The position numbers were made by a program, and so were the translations under genes. From contig CBDDII010000003.1 in assembly GCA_965228905.1 (NCBI GenBank), forward strand, positions 1,612,001 to 1,676,000: a stretch of DNA of 64,000 nt, written 5' to 3'. Of the stretch, positions 1 to 9,308 are shown in pieces. Source of the DNA: CALKXV01 sp965228905. GTDB taxonomy: Bacteria > Pseudomonadota > Alphaproteobacteria > Rhodobacterales > Rhodobacteraceae. How positions within the stretch are numbered: the first letter of the stretch is position 1; every line of letters begins with the position of its first letter. The notes under the pieces are model-generated. The model had not been told where the DNA came from. It ran no database searches and saw only the letters and a list, made by a program, of their open reading frames with translations.

Positions 1-306
1 GATGGCCATACGCTCACCTTTCACGACCTGCACAGCGGCCGGGCCGTCGGGGTGGAACAATTCCTGACGCGAAAGCTGTCCGTCTGGAAGGAAACCGGCG
101 GCGAGTGTGTCTATGGCTCGATCACGGTCGACGATGGCAGGCTTTGCTTTCTTTACGATCACCGGGACGAAAAGGTCTGCTGGTGGACTTTTGCCGAGGA
201 TGACCGCCTGTTCGTCCTATACGCCGACCGACCCACGGGTGAGATCCAGGAGATCGTCGACATCTCGGACGAGCCCTTGGGCTGTCCGATGAAGCCCTCG
301 GTCTGA
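1..306 (+). CDS. Hypothetical protein, 3' end only
   Basis: The reading frame is open from the first base, so this is the C-terminal 101 residues of a longer protein. A GTG at 52 is internal to the frame and is not needed as a start. The visible part has paired Cys and aromatic residues (GGECVYG, GRLCFLYD, KVCWWTF). It resembles small secreted hypothetical proteins I associate with Rhodobacterales, in which a GrTLtF-like stretch precedes a GvEqYL motif; that likeness is from memory. No catalytic motif is visible. It is not ftsA, the gene often found just before ftsZ in this group. Confidence 0.6.
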   Translation, partial: DGHTLTFHDLHSGRAVGVEQFLTRKLSVWKETGGECVYGSITVDDGRLCFLYDHRDEKVCWWTFAEDDRLFVLYADRPTGEIQEIVDISDEPLGCPMKPSV

Positions 307-700
307 GCCTGTGCTTTTCCGCCGACGCCTAAGAAAGCGGAAGACGCAGAAACGCGAATCTGTTAAGTTATCCACAAGGCCGGGCAACGGTCACGAGGAA
401 GGCAGAGCAGCCCTCTCAGATTGTAGGCTACAACCATAAGGTGTGGGATTTCCCCTGCGGAACCCGCTGTTTGGTTGAAGATGATGTTGTAAGTGCGCGT
501 CATACCACAGGATATTGACTGCACCACGACATGCTGGGAAGAGGTGACAAAAATTTGCCATATTTCGTGGTTTCGGGCTCGAATCGGGGTGACCAAAGCG
601 ATGGCTTTCGGTAATGTCGCCCCATCCTAGACAGAACCGGTTTGGTTGCGACTTGCGCCTCGGCCCGGTGGCGCGACAAGAATAAACAGGCGGACGATCC
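307..700. other. Long ftsZ upstream region
   Basis: This 394-base gap has no convincing gene. It is more AT-rich than the coding DNA around it and is probably the ftsZ promoter region. It contains one perfect DnaA box (368-376) and GANTC sites at 356-360 and 581-585, with a third at 703-707 just inside ftsZ. GANTC is the CcrM methylation site in alphaproteobacteria. Short antisense frames across it have no ribosome site or recognisable product. Confidence 0.45.
368..376 (+). promoter_or_regulatory. DnaA-box consensus TTATCCACA
   Basis: A perfect nine-base DnaA box lies 325 bases before the ftsZ start. In Caulobacter, DnaA is known to stimulate ftsZ transcription. Binding here is an inference from the sequence match and its location alone. 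Confidence 0.4.
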
Positions 701-2278
701 ATGACTCTGAATTTGACCATGCCCACTCACGAAGAGCTGAAACCCCGCATTACGGTGTTCGGTGTCGGTGGCGCAGGCGGCAATGCCGTCAACAATATGA
801 TTGAAAAGAAACTCGAAGGTGTGGAGTTCGTGGTGGCGAACACCGATGCGCAGGCTTTGCAGCAATCGCACGCTTCGACGAAAATCCAGATGGGTGTTCG
901 GGTTACCGAAGGTCTGGGGGCGGGGGCGCGTCCTTCCGTCGGGGCTGCCGCTGCTGAAGAAACCATCGAGGAAATCGTCGACCAACTGGCCGGTGCGCAC
1001 ATGTGTTTCATCACGGCGGGCATGGGCGGCGGCACCGGGACGGGTGCGGCTCCGATCATCGCTCAGGCTGCGCGAGAATTGGGCGTTCTGACCGTTGGCG
1101 TTGTGACCAAACCCTTCCAGTTCGAAGGCGCAAAGCGGATGCGCCAGGCCGAAGAAGGCGTTGAAGCGCTTCAGAAAATGGTCGACACGCTGATCATTAT
1201 CCCGAACCAGAACCTGTTCCGGATCGCCAACGAAAAAACCACCTTCACCGAAGCGTTTTCCATGGCAGACGACGTGCTTCATCAAGGTGTGAAAGGCGTG
1301 ACCGACCTGATGGTGCGTCCGGGCCTGATCAACCTCGACTTTGCCGATGTGCGTGCCGTGATGGACGAAATGGGCAAGGCGATGATGGGTACGGGCGAGG
1401 CCGAGGGCGAAGATCGCGCTGTTCAGGCCGCCGAAAAGGCGATTGCCAATCCGCTTCTGGACGAAATCAGCCTGAAGGGTGCGAAGGGCGTGTTGATCAA
1501 CATCACCGGTGCGGACGACCTGACGCTGTTCGAACTGGACGAGGCCGCCAACCGCATCCGCGAGGAAGTGGACGCCGACGCCAACATCATCGTCGGTTCG
1601 ACGCTGGATACCTCGATGCAGGGCGCGATGCGCGTCAGCGTGGTGGCCACCGGCATCGACGCCGCACAGCAGGCCGAGCAGCCGCCGGCACGCGGTGTGC
1701 GCACCGAAGCCATTGCTGCGGCACCTGCCCAGCCGGCGACCCCGCCGGCCCCTGTCTATGAAGAACCGGCAGTCGCGGCACAGGCCGCGCCCGCAGTTGC
1801 CGAGGAACGGTATGTCGAGCCGAGCCTGTTCGAGGAACTGGAGCAGAACGCAGTCGCCCAATCCGACGACGGGTTGCCGCCGCCTGCCTATCAGCCGCAG
1901 CCTGCAAGTGCGGAAACGGCCGGACGTCCGGTACCTGGCACGCCGACGCCCGAGGCCCTGGCGCGACTGGAGCGTGTCACGGGCCGTGCGCCCGGTTCGA
2001 TGAACAATCACGTTCCAGGCGAGGCACGCTATGCCGCAGGTCGCCAGCCGGAGCGTGCGCAGGCACCTGTGGAGCCCGAGCGTCCGCGGTTTGGCATTAA
2101 CACTTTGATCACTCGTATGGCAGGCGGCGTTGCAAATGCCGATCCGTCCGCCCCGGAAGCGCCGCGTCAGCAGCCACCTGTCGGGCGCGCCACGGCTGCG
2201 CCGGCCGCTGAACCGCAGTTGAGCGAAGATCAGGAGCGGATCGAAATCCCGGCCTTCCTGCGGCGCCAGGCCAACTAA
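701..2278 (+). CDS. ftsZ: Cell division protein FtsZ
   Basis: Tubulin-like GTPase that polymerises into the cytoplasmic Z ring at the division site. The 525-residue product has the N-terminal GTPase fold starting FGVGGAGGNAVNNM, and the tubulin signature GGGTGTG at residues 109-115. The T7-loop region includes NLDFADVRAVM. A linker of about 190 residues rich in Ala, Pro and Glu follows, then the conserved C-terminal peptide IEIPAFLRRQAN (514-525) that binds membrane tethers. The long linker is usual for alphaproteobacteria. The ATG at 701 follows a purine-rich AGGCGGA. The gene stands alone, with a terminator behind it and no ftsA or ftsQ in view. Confidence 0.98.
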   Translation: MTLNLTMPTHEELKPRITVFGVGGAGGNAVNNMIEKKLEGVEFVVANTDAQALQQSHASTKIQMGVRVTEGLGAGARPSVGAAAAEETIEEIVDQLAGAHMCFITAGMGGGTGTGAAPIIAQAARELGVLTVGVVTKPFQFEGAKRMRQAEEGVEALQKMVDTLIIIPNQNLFRIANEKTTFTEAFSMADDVLHQGVKGVTDLMVRPGLINLDFADVRAVMDEMGKAMMGTGEAEGEDRAVQAAEKAIANPLLDEISLKGAKGVLINITGADDLTLFELDEAANRIREEVDADANIIVGSTLDTSMQGAMRVSVVATGIDAAQQAEQPPARGVRTEAIAAAPAQPATPPAPVYEEPAVAAQAAPAVAEERYVEPSLFEELEQNAVAQSDDGLPPPAYQPQPASAETAGRPVPGTPTPEALARLERVTGRAPGSMNNHVPGEARYAAGRQPERAQAPVEPERPRFGINTLITRMAGGVANADPSAPEAPRQQPPVGRATAAPAAEPQLSEDQERIEIPAFLRRQAN

Positions 2279-2305
2279 AAAACGGGGGAAAAGTTCACTC
2301 CCACT

Positions 2306-2339
2306 GGGTCGGTCCTAGGATCGGCCCTTTTTCTTTCTG
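2306..2339 (+). terminator. Rho-independent terminator of ftsZ
   Basis: GGGTCGGTCC and GGATCGGCCC form a GC-rich hairpin with two G-U pairs, followed by TTTTTCTTTCT. It sits 28 bases after the ftsZ stop. Confidence 0.8.
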
Positions 2340-2555
2340 TGCAGGCAATGCGCAGAAAACGTCCCTCTCCAATCGGGGGACAGACTGTTCTCGATTTTTC
2401 AACACGATGATTTAAAAGCCAAATTTTGGTTCAAATTTCGTTATCTGCCACAAGTTGGCCTTTTTATGCTCCCACTAAAACCACGCTCATTAAAGAAAGT
2501 GCCTTCAGGACCGCGTGTGCGGTGAGATTGTTTTTTTGCTGAAGGGAGTCCAGAG

Positions 2556-4361
2556 ATGCTGCCAGGGACCCACAGCGCGTGGCGCGCTGCAAGATTGCAG
2601 GCCAAGAAGTATCACAAGGACGAAGATGGATCTCTGATCATCTTCTCACTGTTCATTTTCATTGTCATGCTGATGTTCGGCGGGATCGCCGTTGACCTCA
2701 TGCTTTATGAAAACCGGCGCACGCACATTCAGAACTCGACCGACCGCGCGGTTCTGGCGGCGGCAAACCTGAACCAGACGGTGGACGCAAAGGTCGTCGT
2801 TCAGGACTACCTGGCCAAAGTCGGCATTCATGTCGATCAGGACGATGTCGATGTCTACGAGGTGGGTGCAGCGCCCGTCATCACAGGTCGTCAGGTGTCG
2901 GTCAATGTGACAGGTGGATTTGACACCATCCTGATGCACTTGGTCGGTGTTGAAACTCTTCCCTACAACGCATCTTCCGAAGCAGAGGAATCGGTCAACG
3001 ACGTCGAAGTTTCCCTTATTCTCGACGTTTCCGGCTCTATGGGGTCGGGCACGAAACTGGATGACATGCAGGATGCGGCAAAGAAATTCATCGACGAAAT
3101 CCTGGCGGGCGCGGATGACGACCGTGTGTCGGTCTCGCTGGTTCCCTATTCGACGCAGGTTTCGGCCGGTGCACCGCTGCTTGCCGAGTTGGATACCCGG
3201 CACTCGCATACGCATTCCTATTGCGTGAACTTCGAAGAACGGGACTTCGATCACACCGGGTTGTATCGGTTCCACCAGGCCATTGATGGCTTCGGTGATC
3301 CGGTTTGGGATCAGGTGCTGAATGAAGAAGGCGAGCCTTTCGAATCTCTCGATGACGTTCCGGACCAGGATCCGATTGCCGACTATGTTGAAAACGGTGA
3401 CGGCGTCTTCGTTTCGGTTCTTGATTACAACAACCCGATCGACCTGTCGCAGACCGCGCATTTCGACCCCTGGAAAAGCTACAAGAGCAGCATGAGCGTT
3501 TCCAACCCGGTCTGCCGTCATGACAGCAACTTCCACATCAATCCGTGGTCGAACAATGCGACGAACCTCAAGAACCAGATCGACGGTTTTTATGCCAGCG
3601 GCAACACCTCGATCGACGTGGCCGTGAAGTGGGGAACCGCGTTGCTTGATCCCTCGATGCGCCCGGTTCTGAACGACCTGATCGGCGAAGCGTCCTATGA
3701 CATTGATCCGCAGCACTTCCCGCGTCCTCACGACTATGATTACGAGGACGGCCTGAAGTTCATCGTGGTGATGACCGACGGGATCAACACGACCCAGTAC
3801 AAGCTGAAGGACCCGTTCAAGGAGGGGATGAGCCCCTACTACATGGAAGGTGACGGCGACATCCTGATCCATGACGAAGTCTTGTTGGACAACAACAACG
3901 TCCAGTACCAGGAGGATGGTAACCGGGACGGCAACGGCGGCTCGAACGAATACTGGTACAATGTTTCGGCAAAAAACTGGAAGAACACGCCGCAGAATCC
4001 GGTCACTCAACTGAGCTGGATCGACGCCTGGGCCAATATGAGCATGGCACGCCGCGCTTATGGGGCCTACCACAACAGAACGCCGTACAACTCCAACTAC
4101 TTCTACGACGCTCTGTACGATCCGCGCGATCAGATCACCGACTCGACCAAGGACGACCAGATGGACGCCATCTGCTCGGCAGCCAAGGCACAGGGTATCG
4201 TGGTCTTCTCGATCGGTTTCGAGGTGACGGACCATTCGGCCAATGTGATGCGCGACTGTGCATCGACGCCGAACCACTTCTATCGGGTTGAAGGCCTGAA
4301 TATCGAATATGCCTTCGCCTCGATTGCCAACCAGATCAACCAGCTGAAGTTGACCCAATGA
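2556..4361 (+). CDS. TadG-like pilus protein with von Willebrand factor A domain
   Basis: A 601-residue membrane-anchored protein of the Tad/Flp pilus assembly type. A charged N-terminus (DEDGS) is followed by one hydrophobic segment at about residues 29-50, the arrangement of TadG and TadE pseudopilin-like proteins. A vWA domain begins near residue 150 with the metal-ion site DVSGSMGSG (D157). It appears split by a long insertion and resumes at FIVVMTDGINTT and IVVFSIGFEV. The ATG follows GAAGGGAG. The next gene overlaps its stop as ATGA. The protein probably faces the periplasm. No tadA, tadB, cpaB or flp gene is visible, so this is an orphan tad set. Confidence 0.85.
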   Translation: MLPGTHSAWRAARLQAKKYHKDEDGSLIIFSLFIFIVMLMFGGIAVDLMLYENRRTHIQNSTDRAVLAAANLNQTVDAKVVVQDYLAKVGIHVDQDDVDVYEVGAAPVITGRQVSVNVTGGFDTILMHLVGVETLPYNASSEAEESVNDVEVSLILDVSGSMGSGTKLDDMQDAAKKFIDEILAGADDDRVSVSLVPYSTQVSAGAPLLAELDTRHSHTHSYCVNFEERDFDHTGLYRFHQAIDGFGDPVWDQVLNEEGEPFESLDDVPDQDPIADYVENGDGVFVSVLDYNNPIDLSQTAHFDPWKSYKSSMSVSNPVCRHDSNFHINPWSNNATNLKNQIDGFYASGNTSIDVAVKWGTALLDPSMRPVLNDLIGEASYDIDPQHFPRPHDYDYEDGLKFIVVMTDGINTTQYKLKDPFKEGMSPYYMEGDGDILIHDEVLLDNNNVQYQEDGNRDGNGGSNEYWYNVSAKNWKNTPQNPVTQLSWIDAWANMSMARRAYGAYHNRTPYNSNYFYDALYDPRDQITDSTKDDQMDAICSAAKAQGIVVFSIGFEVTDHSANVMRDCASTPNHFYRVEGLNIEYAFASIANQINQLKLTQ

Positions 4362-4903
4362 GAAACTTTGCAATCAAATGCCGCAAGGCGCTTCGGCGCC
4401 TTGGGCTTTCCGAGGCAGGCGCGGCGTCGGTTGAATTCGTCATCGTGTTTCCGTTCTTCGTCGGTGTCTTCATCTCGGGCTTCGAGGTGGCGATGATGAA
4501 CATCCGGGCGGTCATGCTGGAAAGGGCGACCGACATCGTCGTCCGCAAGATCCGTCTAAGTTCCGGTAACACGCTGGAATACAACGACGTGCTGGCGGAC
4601 ATCTGCAACACGGCCGGGATCATGCCTGACTGCATGAACACGACCAAGATCGAGCTTCAGGCGGTGGATACTGACAATTGGGCCGGTCTCAGTGGCCAGG
4701 TCGACTGCATCAAGCGGGACGCCGTTATTCAGCCCGACGTCAAATTCGAAAACGGCCAACAAAACGAGATGATGCTGATCCGGGTCTGCGCGATCGTCGA
4801 TCCGATCTTCCCTACCATTGGCGTTGGCCAAAGTATGCCCGTGGATGAAACCGGTGGTTACATGATCATCGCCTCGGGTGCCTTCGTGAACGAACCGCAA
4901 TAA
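4358..4903 (+). CDS. TadE-family pilus protein
   Basis: A 181-residue protein with the TadE pattern: a positively charged N-terminus, the motif GAASVEFVIVFPFF at about residues 21-34, and one transmembrane helix. The periplasmic remainder contains several Cys (CNTAGIMPDC, VDCIK, RVCAIVD) that may form disulfides. The start overlaps the preceding stop as ATGA, so translation is probably coupled to the vWA-domain gene. TadE-like proteins are minor pseudopilins needed for Flp pilus assembly in Aggregatibacter and Caulobacter; the role here is inferred from that family. Confidence 0.8.
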   Translation: MRNFAIKCRKALRRLGLSEAGAASVEFVIVFPFFVGVFISGFEVAMMNIRAVMLERATDIVVRKIRLSSGNTLEYNDVLADICNTAGIMPDCMNTTKIELQAVDTDNWAGLSGQVDCIKRDAVIQPDVKFENGQQNEMMLIRVCAIVDPIFPTIGVGQSMPVDETGGYMIIASGAFVNEPQ

Positions 4904-4914
4904 GGAGCCTTGTG

Positions 4915-5535
4915 ATGAAACTTCTGAAGGCATTCAAGAAAACCGCGCAAGACGAAAAGGGTTCGCTCTCGGTCGAGGCCATCCTGATGTTCCCGATGCT
5001 GGCATGGGCCTTCATGGCTATGTTCGTGTTCTTCGAGGGGTTGCGTGAAAGCAATATCAATCTGAAAGCCACATATACGGTTGCCGACTTGTTGTCGCGT
5101 GAAGCGGATCCGGACGATCCGCTGACTGAAGACGACCTGCAGGGAATGAACGCGATCTATGCCTGGCTGACACGCTCGCAAACGCCCGTGCAAATCCGCG
5201 TGACCGAGATCACCTATGACGCGGATTCTGACAGCCACACCATGAACTGGTCGCGCGGCATCAACGGGATGAACGACCTGACTCAGGGCGACATTGCAAA
5301 CACCGTGACGCCGCATGTTCCGATCATGGCCGACGAGAGTAACGCGATCATTGTCGAAGCCTGGGCGACCTATACCCCCGTGATCGACATGGGTCTGACC
5401 CAGACCGAGCTTTACAACATCGTTGTCACGAGCCCGCGTTTCTCGGGGCAGTTGGTGCTGGAAGGCGTCGGCGACGGTGGCGGTTCCCATCACGACGATC
5501 ACACGGGCGACGGTGAGGTCAACGACGACATCTGA
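4915..5535 (+). CDS. TadE/TadF-like pilus protein
   Basis: The third gene of the pseudopilin set, about 206 residues. It has the same architecture: basic N-terminus, GSLSVEAILMFPML, one transmembrane helix, then an extracytoplasmic domain. The C-terminus is glycine, histidine and aspartate rich (GGGSHHDDH). I prefer ATG 4915 to the in-frame GTG at 4912 because AAGGAG at 4902-4907 is then seven bases away. It is 8-11 bases after the upstream gene and is followed by a strong terminator, which closes a three-gene operon. Confidence 0.78.
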   Translation: MKLLKAFKKTAQDEKGSLSVEAILMFPMLAWAFMAMFVFFEGLRESNINLKATYTVADLLSREADPDDPLTEDDLQGMNAIYAWLTRSQTPVQIRVTEITYDADSDSHTMNWSRGINGMNDLTQGDIANTVTPHVPIMADESNAIIVEAWATYTPVIDMGLTQTELYNIVVTSPRFSGQLVLEGVGDGGGSHHDDHTGDGEVNDDI

Positions 5536-5575
5536 GGTCGTCAGCAACAGTTCACGAAAAGTGAATCACGAAATG

Positions 5576-5603
5576 AAGGGCCGGATCACCGGCCCTTTTT
5601 TGT
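5576..5603 (+). terminator. Rho-independent terminator of the tad-like operon
   Basis: GGGCCGG, loop ATCA, CCGGCCC, then a run of six T. The seven-pair stem is perfect. Confidence 0.88.
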
Positions 5604-5780
5604 TTCTATTCAGTATATTGCACGGCGAATCGCAGTTTGCGGGCGGCAAACCGCCGATTTGTAACAGTCATGTTTCAGCCTGTTGCAATGATTGTGTTGA
5701 GAAGCAGGGGCGCACCACTTAGCTATCCAATCGCCGGAACGACGTGAGGCAGACCGGCGTAAAAAAAGTGGGACAAACCC

Positions 5781-6704
5781 TTGCAGACGACACTCAAATC
5801 CACGGTGATCTTCACCGGCACCGGGCTTCATACCGGAAAGACGGTCCGCGTCGCAGTGCATCCTGCGTCGGCCGAATACGGTATCTGGTTCCGTCGGACG
5901 GACGTCGAGGGCGTTGACCCTTTCATTCCTGCCCGGTGGGACCGCGTGTCGAACACCGAACTCAACACCCGGATCTCGAACGAAGACGGTGTCGAGGTTT
6001 CGACCATCGAGCATCTGATGGCCGCGCTTTCAGGTTGTGGTATCCTGAACGCCCTGATCGAGATCGACGGTCCCGAAGTTCCGCTTCTGGATGGTTCCTC
6101 CGCTCCGTTCGTTTCCGGACTTCTGGCGCGCGGTGTACGCAAGTTGGACATGCCTGTTCGCGCTATTCGCGTTTTGCACCCGGTCGAGGTGCGCGACGGT
6201 TCCGCGACGGCAACGCTTTTGCCGTCTGACGAATTGAAAATCGAGTTCGAGATTGATTTTTCCGACGCCGCAATCGGGCACCAGGAAAAACAGTTGAACA
6301 TGGCCAACGGTGCCTTCGTCCACGAATTGTGCGACAGTCGCACCTTTTGCCGTCAGGCGGACATTGACGCGATGCGCTCGCGCGGTCTGATCCTGGGGGG
6401 ATCGGTCACCTCGGCCGTGGTCGTCGATGGCGAAAAGATCATGACGCCCGGTGGTATGCGCCACGCAGACGAACCGGTGCGCCACAAGATGCTGGATGCA
6501 TTGGGCGACCTCTCGCTGGCCGGAGCCCCCATTCTTGGCCGCTATGTCGGCCAAAGGGCAGGGCACGCGATGACGAACAAGCTGTTGCGCGCGCTTTTCG
6601 CCGACCCGACCGCCTATGAACTGGTCGAGTGTGACGAGGCAATGACAAGACGTCTGCCGGGCGCGGGACTGAAGCGGGCGGATGGTGCAAGCCTCGCCGC
6701 CTGA
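5781..6704 (+). CDS. lpxC: UDP-3-O-acyl-N-acetylglucosamine deacetylase
   Basis: Zinc-dependent cytoplasmic enzyme for the committed step of lipid A synthesis. The 307-residue product matches the family length (305 in E. coli). Zinc ligands are visible as H78 in IEHLMAAL, and H235 and D239 in HKMLDALGD. The catalytic His is H262 in GHAMTNK. The start is a TTG at 5781 giving MQTTLKSTVIFTGTGLHTG, the usual N-terminus. A nearby GTG at 5768 is in another frame. It sits after the tad-like operon and before bamD, matching the common ftsZ-lpxC-bamD-recN order. Confidence 0.97.
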   Translation: MQTTLKSTVIFTGTGLHTGKTVRVAVHPASAEYGIWFRRTDVEGVDPFIPARWDRVSNTELNTRISNEDGVEVSTIEHLMAALSGCGILNALIEIDGPEVPLLDGSSAPFVSGLLARGVRKLDMPVRAIRVLHPVEVRDGSATATLLPSDELKIEFEIDFSDAAIGHQEKQLNMANGAFVHELCDSRTFCRQADIDAMRSRGLILGGSVTSAVVVDGEKIMTPGGMRHADEPVRHKMLDALGDLSLAGAPILGRYVGQRAGHAMTNKLLRALFADPTAYELVECDEAMTRRLPGAGLKRADGASLAA

Positions 6705-6790
6705 GTGCGACCTGTGACTTCTCAATATTTTCCTTTTGCTATGCAAACTTGCCGTGTTACGAAGCGTTTCGGCACCGGTGTGGTGAGGGC

Positions 6791-7648
6791 ATGACGAAGA
6801 CGAGTACATGGGGAATGGGCCATTTGCGGGGCATCATTGGCGTATTGTGCCTGTGCGCTCTGTCTGCCTGCGGTATTTTCGGCCAGGGTGAAGACGAACG
6901 CCCCCTTGACAGCTTTTCCGCCGAAGAGCTTTACCGGCAGGGCGAATTCACGCTCGAAAGTGGCGAAGAAGCCGAAGCCGCCGCGCTGTTTGGCGAGGTC
7001 GAGCGGCTTTACCCCTATTCGGAATGGGCGCGGCGGGCACTGGTGATGCAGGCTTACGCCTATCATCAGGATCGTGACTACGAATCCGCACGGGGTGCCG
7101 CACAGCGTTTTTTGAACACGTACCCCGCAGACGAGGATGCGGCCTGGGCGCAATACCTTCTTGCCCTGTCCTATTACGACCAGATCGACGACGTGGGGCG
7201 TGACCAGGGTCTGACGTTCCAGGCGTTGCAGTCTCTGCGCGAGGTTATCGAAACCTATCCCGACAGCGACTATGCCCGCTCGGCGATCCTGAAGTTCGAC
7301 CTGGCCTTTGACCATCTGGCGGCGAAAGAGATGGAAGTCGGGCGATATTACCTGAAACGCGGTCACTACGTGGCGGCGATCAACCGTTTTCGCGTGGTGG
7401 TCGAGAATTTCCAGACCACCAGCCAGACACCGGAAGCCCTGCACCGGCTTGTTGAATCCTTTCTCTCGCTTGGCCTGACGGACGAAGCGCAGACGGCGGG
7501 CGCGATCCTTGGCCACAACTTCCAAAGCACGGATTGGTACGAGGACAGTTACGCCTTGCTGACCGGTCGTGGATTGCAGCCCGAAGCCAAGGGTGACAGC
7601 TGGATCCGCCGCGTCTATCGCCAGACGGTTCTTGGCGAGTGGCTTTGA
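6791..7648 (+). CDS. bamD: Outer membrane assembly lipoprotein BamD
   Basis: Lipoprotein component of the BAM machine that inserts beta-barrel proteins into the outer membrane. The 285-residue product has a signal peptide with lipobox LSAC, giving a lipidated Cys at residue 27. TPR-type helices follow (AEELYRQGEF, YPYSEWARRALVMQAYAYHQ, YPADEDAAWAQYLLALSYY). I chose the ATG at 6791 because it places the signal peptide correctly; a longer in-frame version would add an unlikely N-terminus. The gap to recN is 10 bases, suggesting co-transcription. Confidence 0.95.
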   Translation: MTKTSTWGMGHLRGIIGVLCLCALSACGIFGQGEDERPLDSFSAEELYRQGEFTLESGEEAEAAALFGEVERLYPYSEWARRALVMQAYAYHQDRDYESARGAAQRFLNTYPADEDAAWAQYLLALSYYDQIDDVGRDQGLTFQALQSLREVIETYPDSDYARSAILKFDLAFDHLAAKEMEVGRYYLKRGHYVAAINRFRVVVENFQTTSQTPEALHRLVESFLSLGLTDEAQTAGAILGHNFQSTDWYEDSYALLTGRGLQPEAKGDSWIRRVYRQTVLGEWL

Positions 7649-7658
7649 CGATCAGGCC

Positions 7659-9308
7659 ATGCTGAGAAGTCTCGACATCCGGGACATGCTGATCATCGAC
7701 AGGCTGGAATTGTCCCTGTCGCCGGGGCTGAACGTGCTGACCGGCGAGACCGGTGCGGGCAAGTCGATCCTTCTGGACGCGCTTGGATTCGTGCTGGGCT
7801 GGCGCGGGCGTGCAGAGCTTGTGCGCGAAGGGGCGGAGCAGGGCGAGGTCGTGGCCGAGTTCGACCTGCCCGGCGGCCATCCTGCCGTCGAGGTTCTGGA
7901 AGAAGCGGGGCTGCCCTCCGAAGATGGTCTGATCATCCGGCGTGTGAACACGCGGGACGGGCGCAAGACGGCCTGGGTCAACGACAGGCGTGTCTCGGGC
8001 GAGGTGCTGCGCGCCCTTTCGGATACTCTCGTCGAATTGCACGGCCAACACGATGATCGCGGCCTTTTGAACCCACGCGGACACCGGCAGCTTCTGGATG
8101 CTTTCGGCGGGCTGGACGATCAGGTGGCCCGGTGCCGCGTGGCCTGGCGGGACTTGCAGGGCGCGCGATCTGCTCTGAAAGAGGCGGAGGCGGCACTGGC
8201 CAAGGTGCGCGAGGAGGAGGATTTCCTGCGCCACGCGGTGGCCGAGATGGACGCGGTTTCACCCGAGATTGGCGAGGATGCTGCGCTCGATACGCGGCGA
8301 CGGCTCATGCAAGCCGCTGAAAAGATCCGGGAGGATGTGGCAAAGGCTCACGTGGCCCTTGGCGGCGAGGGGGCAGAGGGCCTCTTGCGCGATGCGGCAC
8401 GCTGGCTGGACGGGGTGTCGGGCGACGCGGAAGGTACGTTGAACGAACCGATGGCCGCCCTGGACCTTGCCCTTGAAAACCTCGGAGAAGCGGAACAGGG
8501 GGTCGCCCGCGCGTTGGAACGGCTGGATTTCGACGCGGGCGAGTTGGAGCGGGTTGAGGAGCGGCTTTTCGCGATCCGGGGCCTGTCACGCAAACACGCC
8601 GTGCAGCCTGATGATCTGGCCGGGCTGGGCGATGACTTGCGGGCAAGGCTGGCCAAACTGGACGACGGCGCAAGCGATTTGAAGGCCCTGCGTCACGCGG
8701 TCAGCGACGCGGCAGATGCCTATGATGCCGCCGCCGACGCCCTTGGTGCTGCCCGATCAGAAGCCGCCGAGGCGCTGGATGCGGCGATGGCCCGCGAGTT
8801 GCCGCCCCTGAAAATGGAACGCGCCAGTTTCTCGACCGAGATCACGGAAGACGATGACGGCCCCGAAGGGCGCGATCACGTAGCCTTCACCGTGGCGACG
8901 AACCCCGGCGCGCCTGCGGGTCCGTTGAATAAGATCGCCTCTGGCGGGGAACTTTCGCGTTTTCTTTTGGCTCTGAAGGTCTGTTTGACGGCAGAGGCGG
9001 ACGGGTTGACGATGATCTTTGATGAAATCGACCGGGGCGTCGGCGGGGCAACAGCCGATGCCGTCGGGCGCCGGTTGGAGGACTTGGCGCAAGGGGCGCA
9101 GGTCTTGGTCGTCACCCATTCCCCGCAGGTGGCCGCACGGGCCGCGCATCACTGGCGGGTGGAAAAGAAAGTGTCTGACGGCGCAACGTTGAGCCAGGTC
9201 GTGGAATTATCCCGTGACGACCGCGTGGACGAACTGGCGCGTATGCTGTCGGGTGACAAGGTGACGGAAGAGGCCCGCGCGGCGGCCAGGGCACTGTTGG
9301 AAGCCTAG
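7659..9308 (+). CDS. recN: DNA repair protein RecN
   Basis: SMC-like ATPase of double-strand break repair, 549 residues. Walker A is GETGAGKS at residues 29-36. The middle is a long Ala/Glu/Arg-rich coiled coil. The C-terminal half carries the ABC signature region SGGELSRFLLALK and Walker B MIFDEIDRGVGG near residue 452. Start ATG 7659 gives MLRSLDIRDMLIIDRLEL. The stop is TAG within TAGAGCC, the first bases of a palindromic element. The gene often belongs to the LexA regulon in other bacteria, but I saw no GTTC-N7-GTTC box directly before it. Confidence 0.97.
   Translation: MLRSLDIRDMLIIDRLELSLSPGLNVLTGETGAGKSILLDALGFVLGWRGRAELVREGAEQGEVVAEFDLPGGHPAVEVLEEAGLPSEDGLIIRRVNTRDGRKTAWVNDRRVSGEVLRALSDTLVELHGQHDDRGLLNPRGHRQLLDAFGGLDDQVARCRVAWRDLQGARSALKEAEAALAKVREEEDFLRHAVAEMDAVSPEIGEDAALDTRRRLMQAAEKIREDVAKAHVALGGEGAEGLLRDAARWLDGVSGDAEGTLNEPMAALDLALENLGEAEQGVARALERLDFDAGELERVEERLFAIRGLSRKHAVQPDDLAGLGDDLRARLAKLDDGASDLKALRHAVSDAADAYDAAADALGAARSEAAEALDAAMARELPPLKMERASFSTEITEDDDGPEGRDHVAFTVATNPGAPAGPLNKIASGGELSRFLLALKVCLTAEADGLTMIFDEIDRGVGGATADAVGRRLEDLAQGAQVLVVTHSPQVAARAAHHWRVEKKVSDGATLSQVVELSRDDRVDELARMLSGDKVTEEARAAARALLEA

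Noticed and set aside
500..2011. A 503-codon frame opposite ftsZ
   Set aside because: It is composed of Arg/His/Gly-rich shadow sequence and covers the complete ftsZ gene on the other strand.
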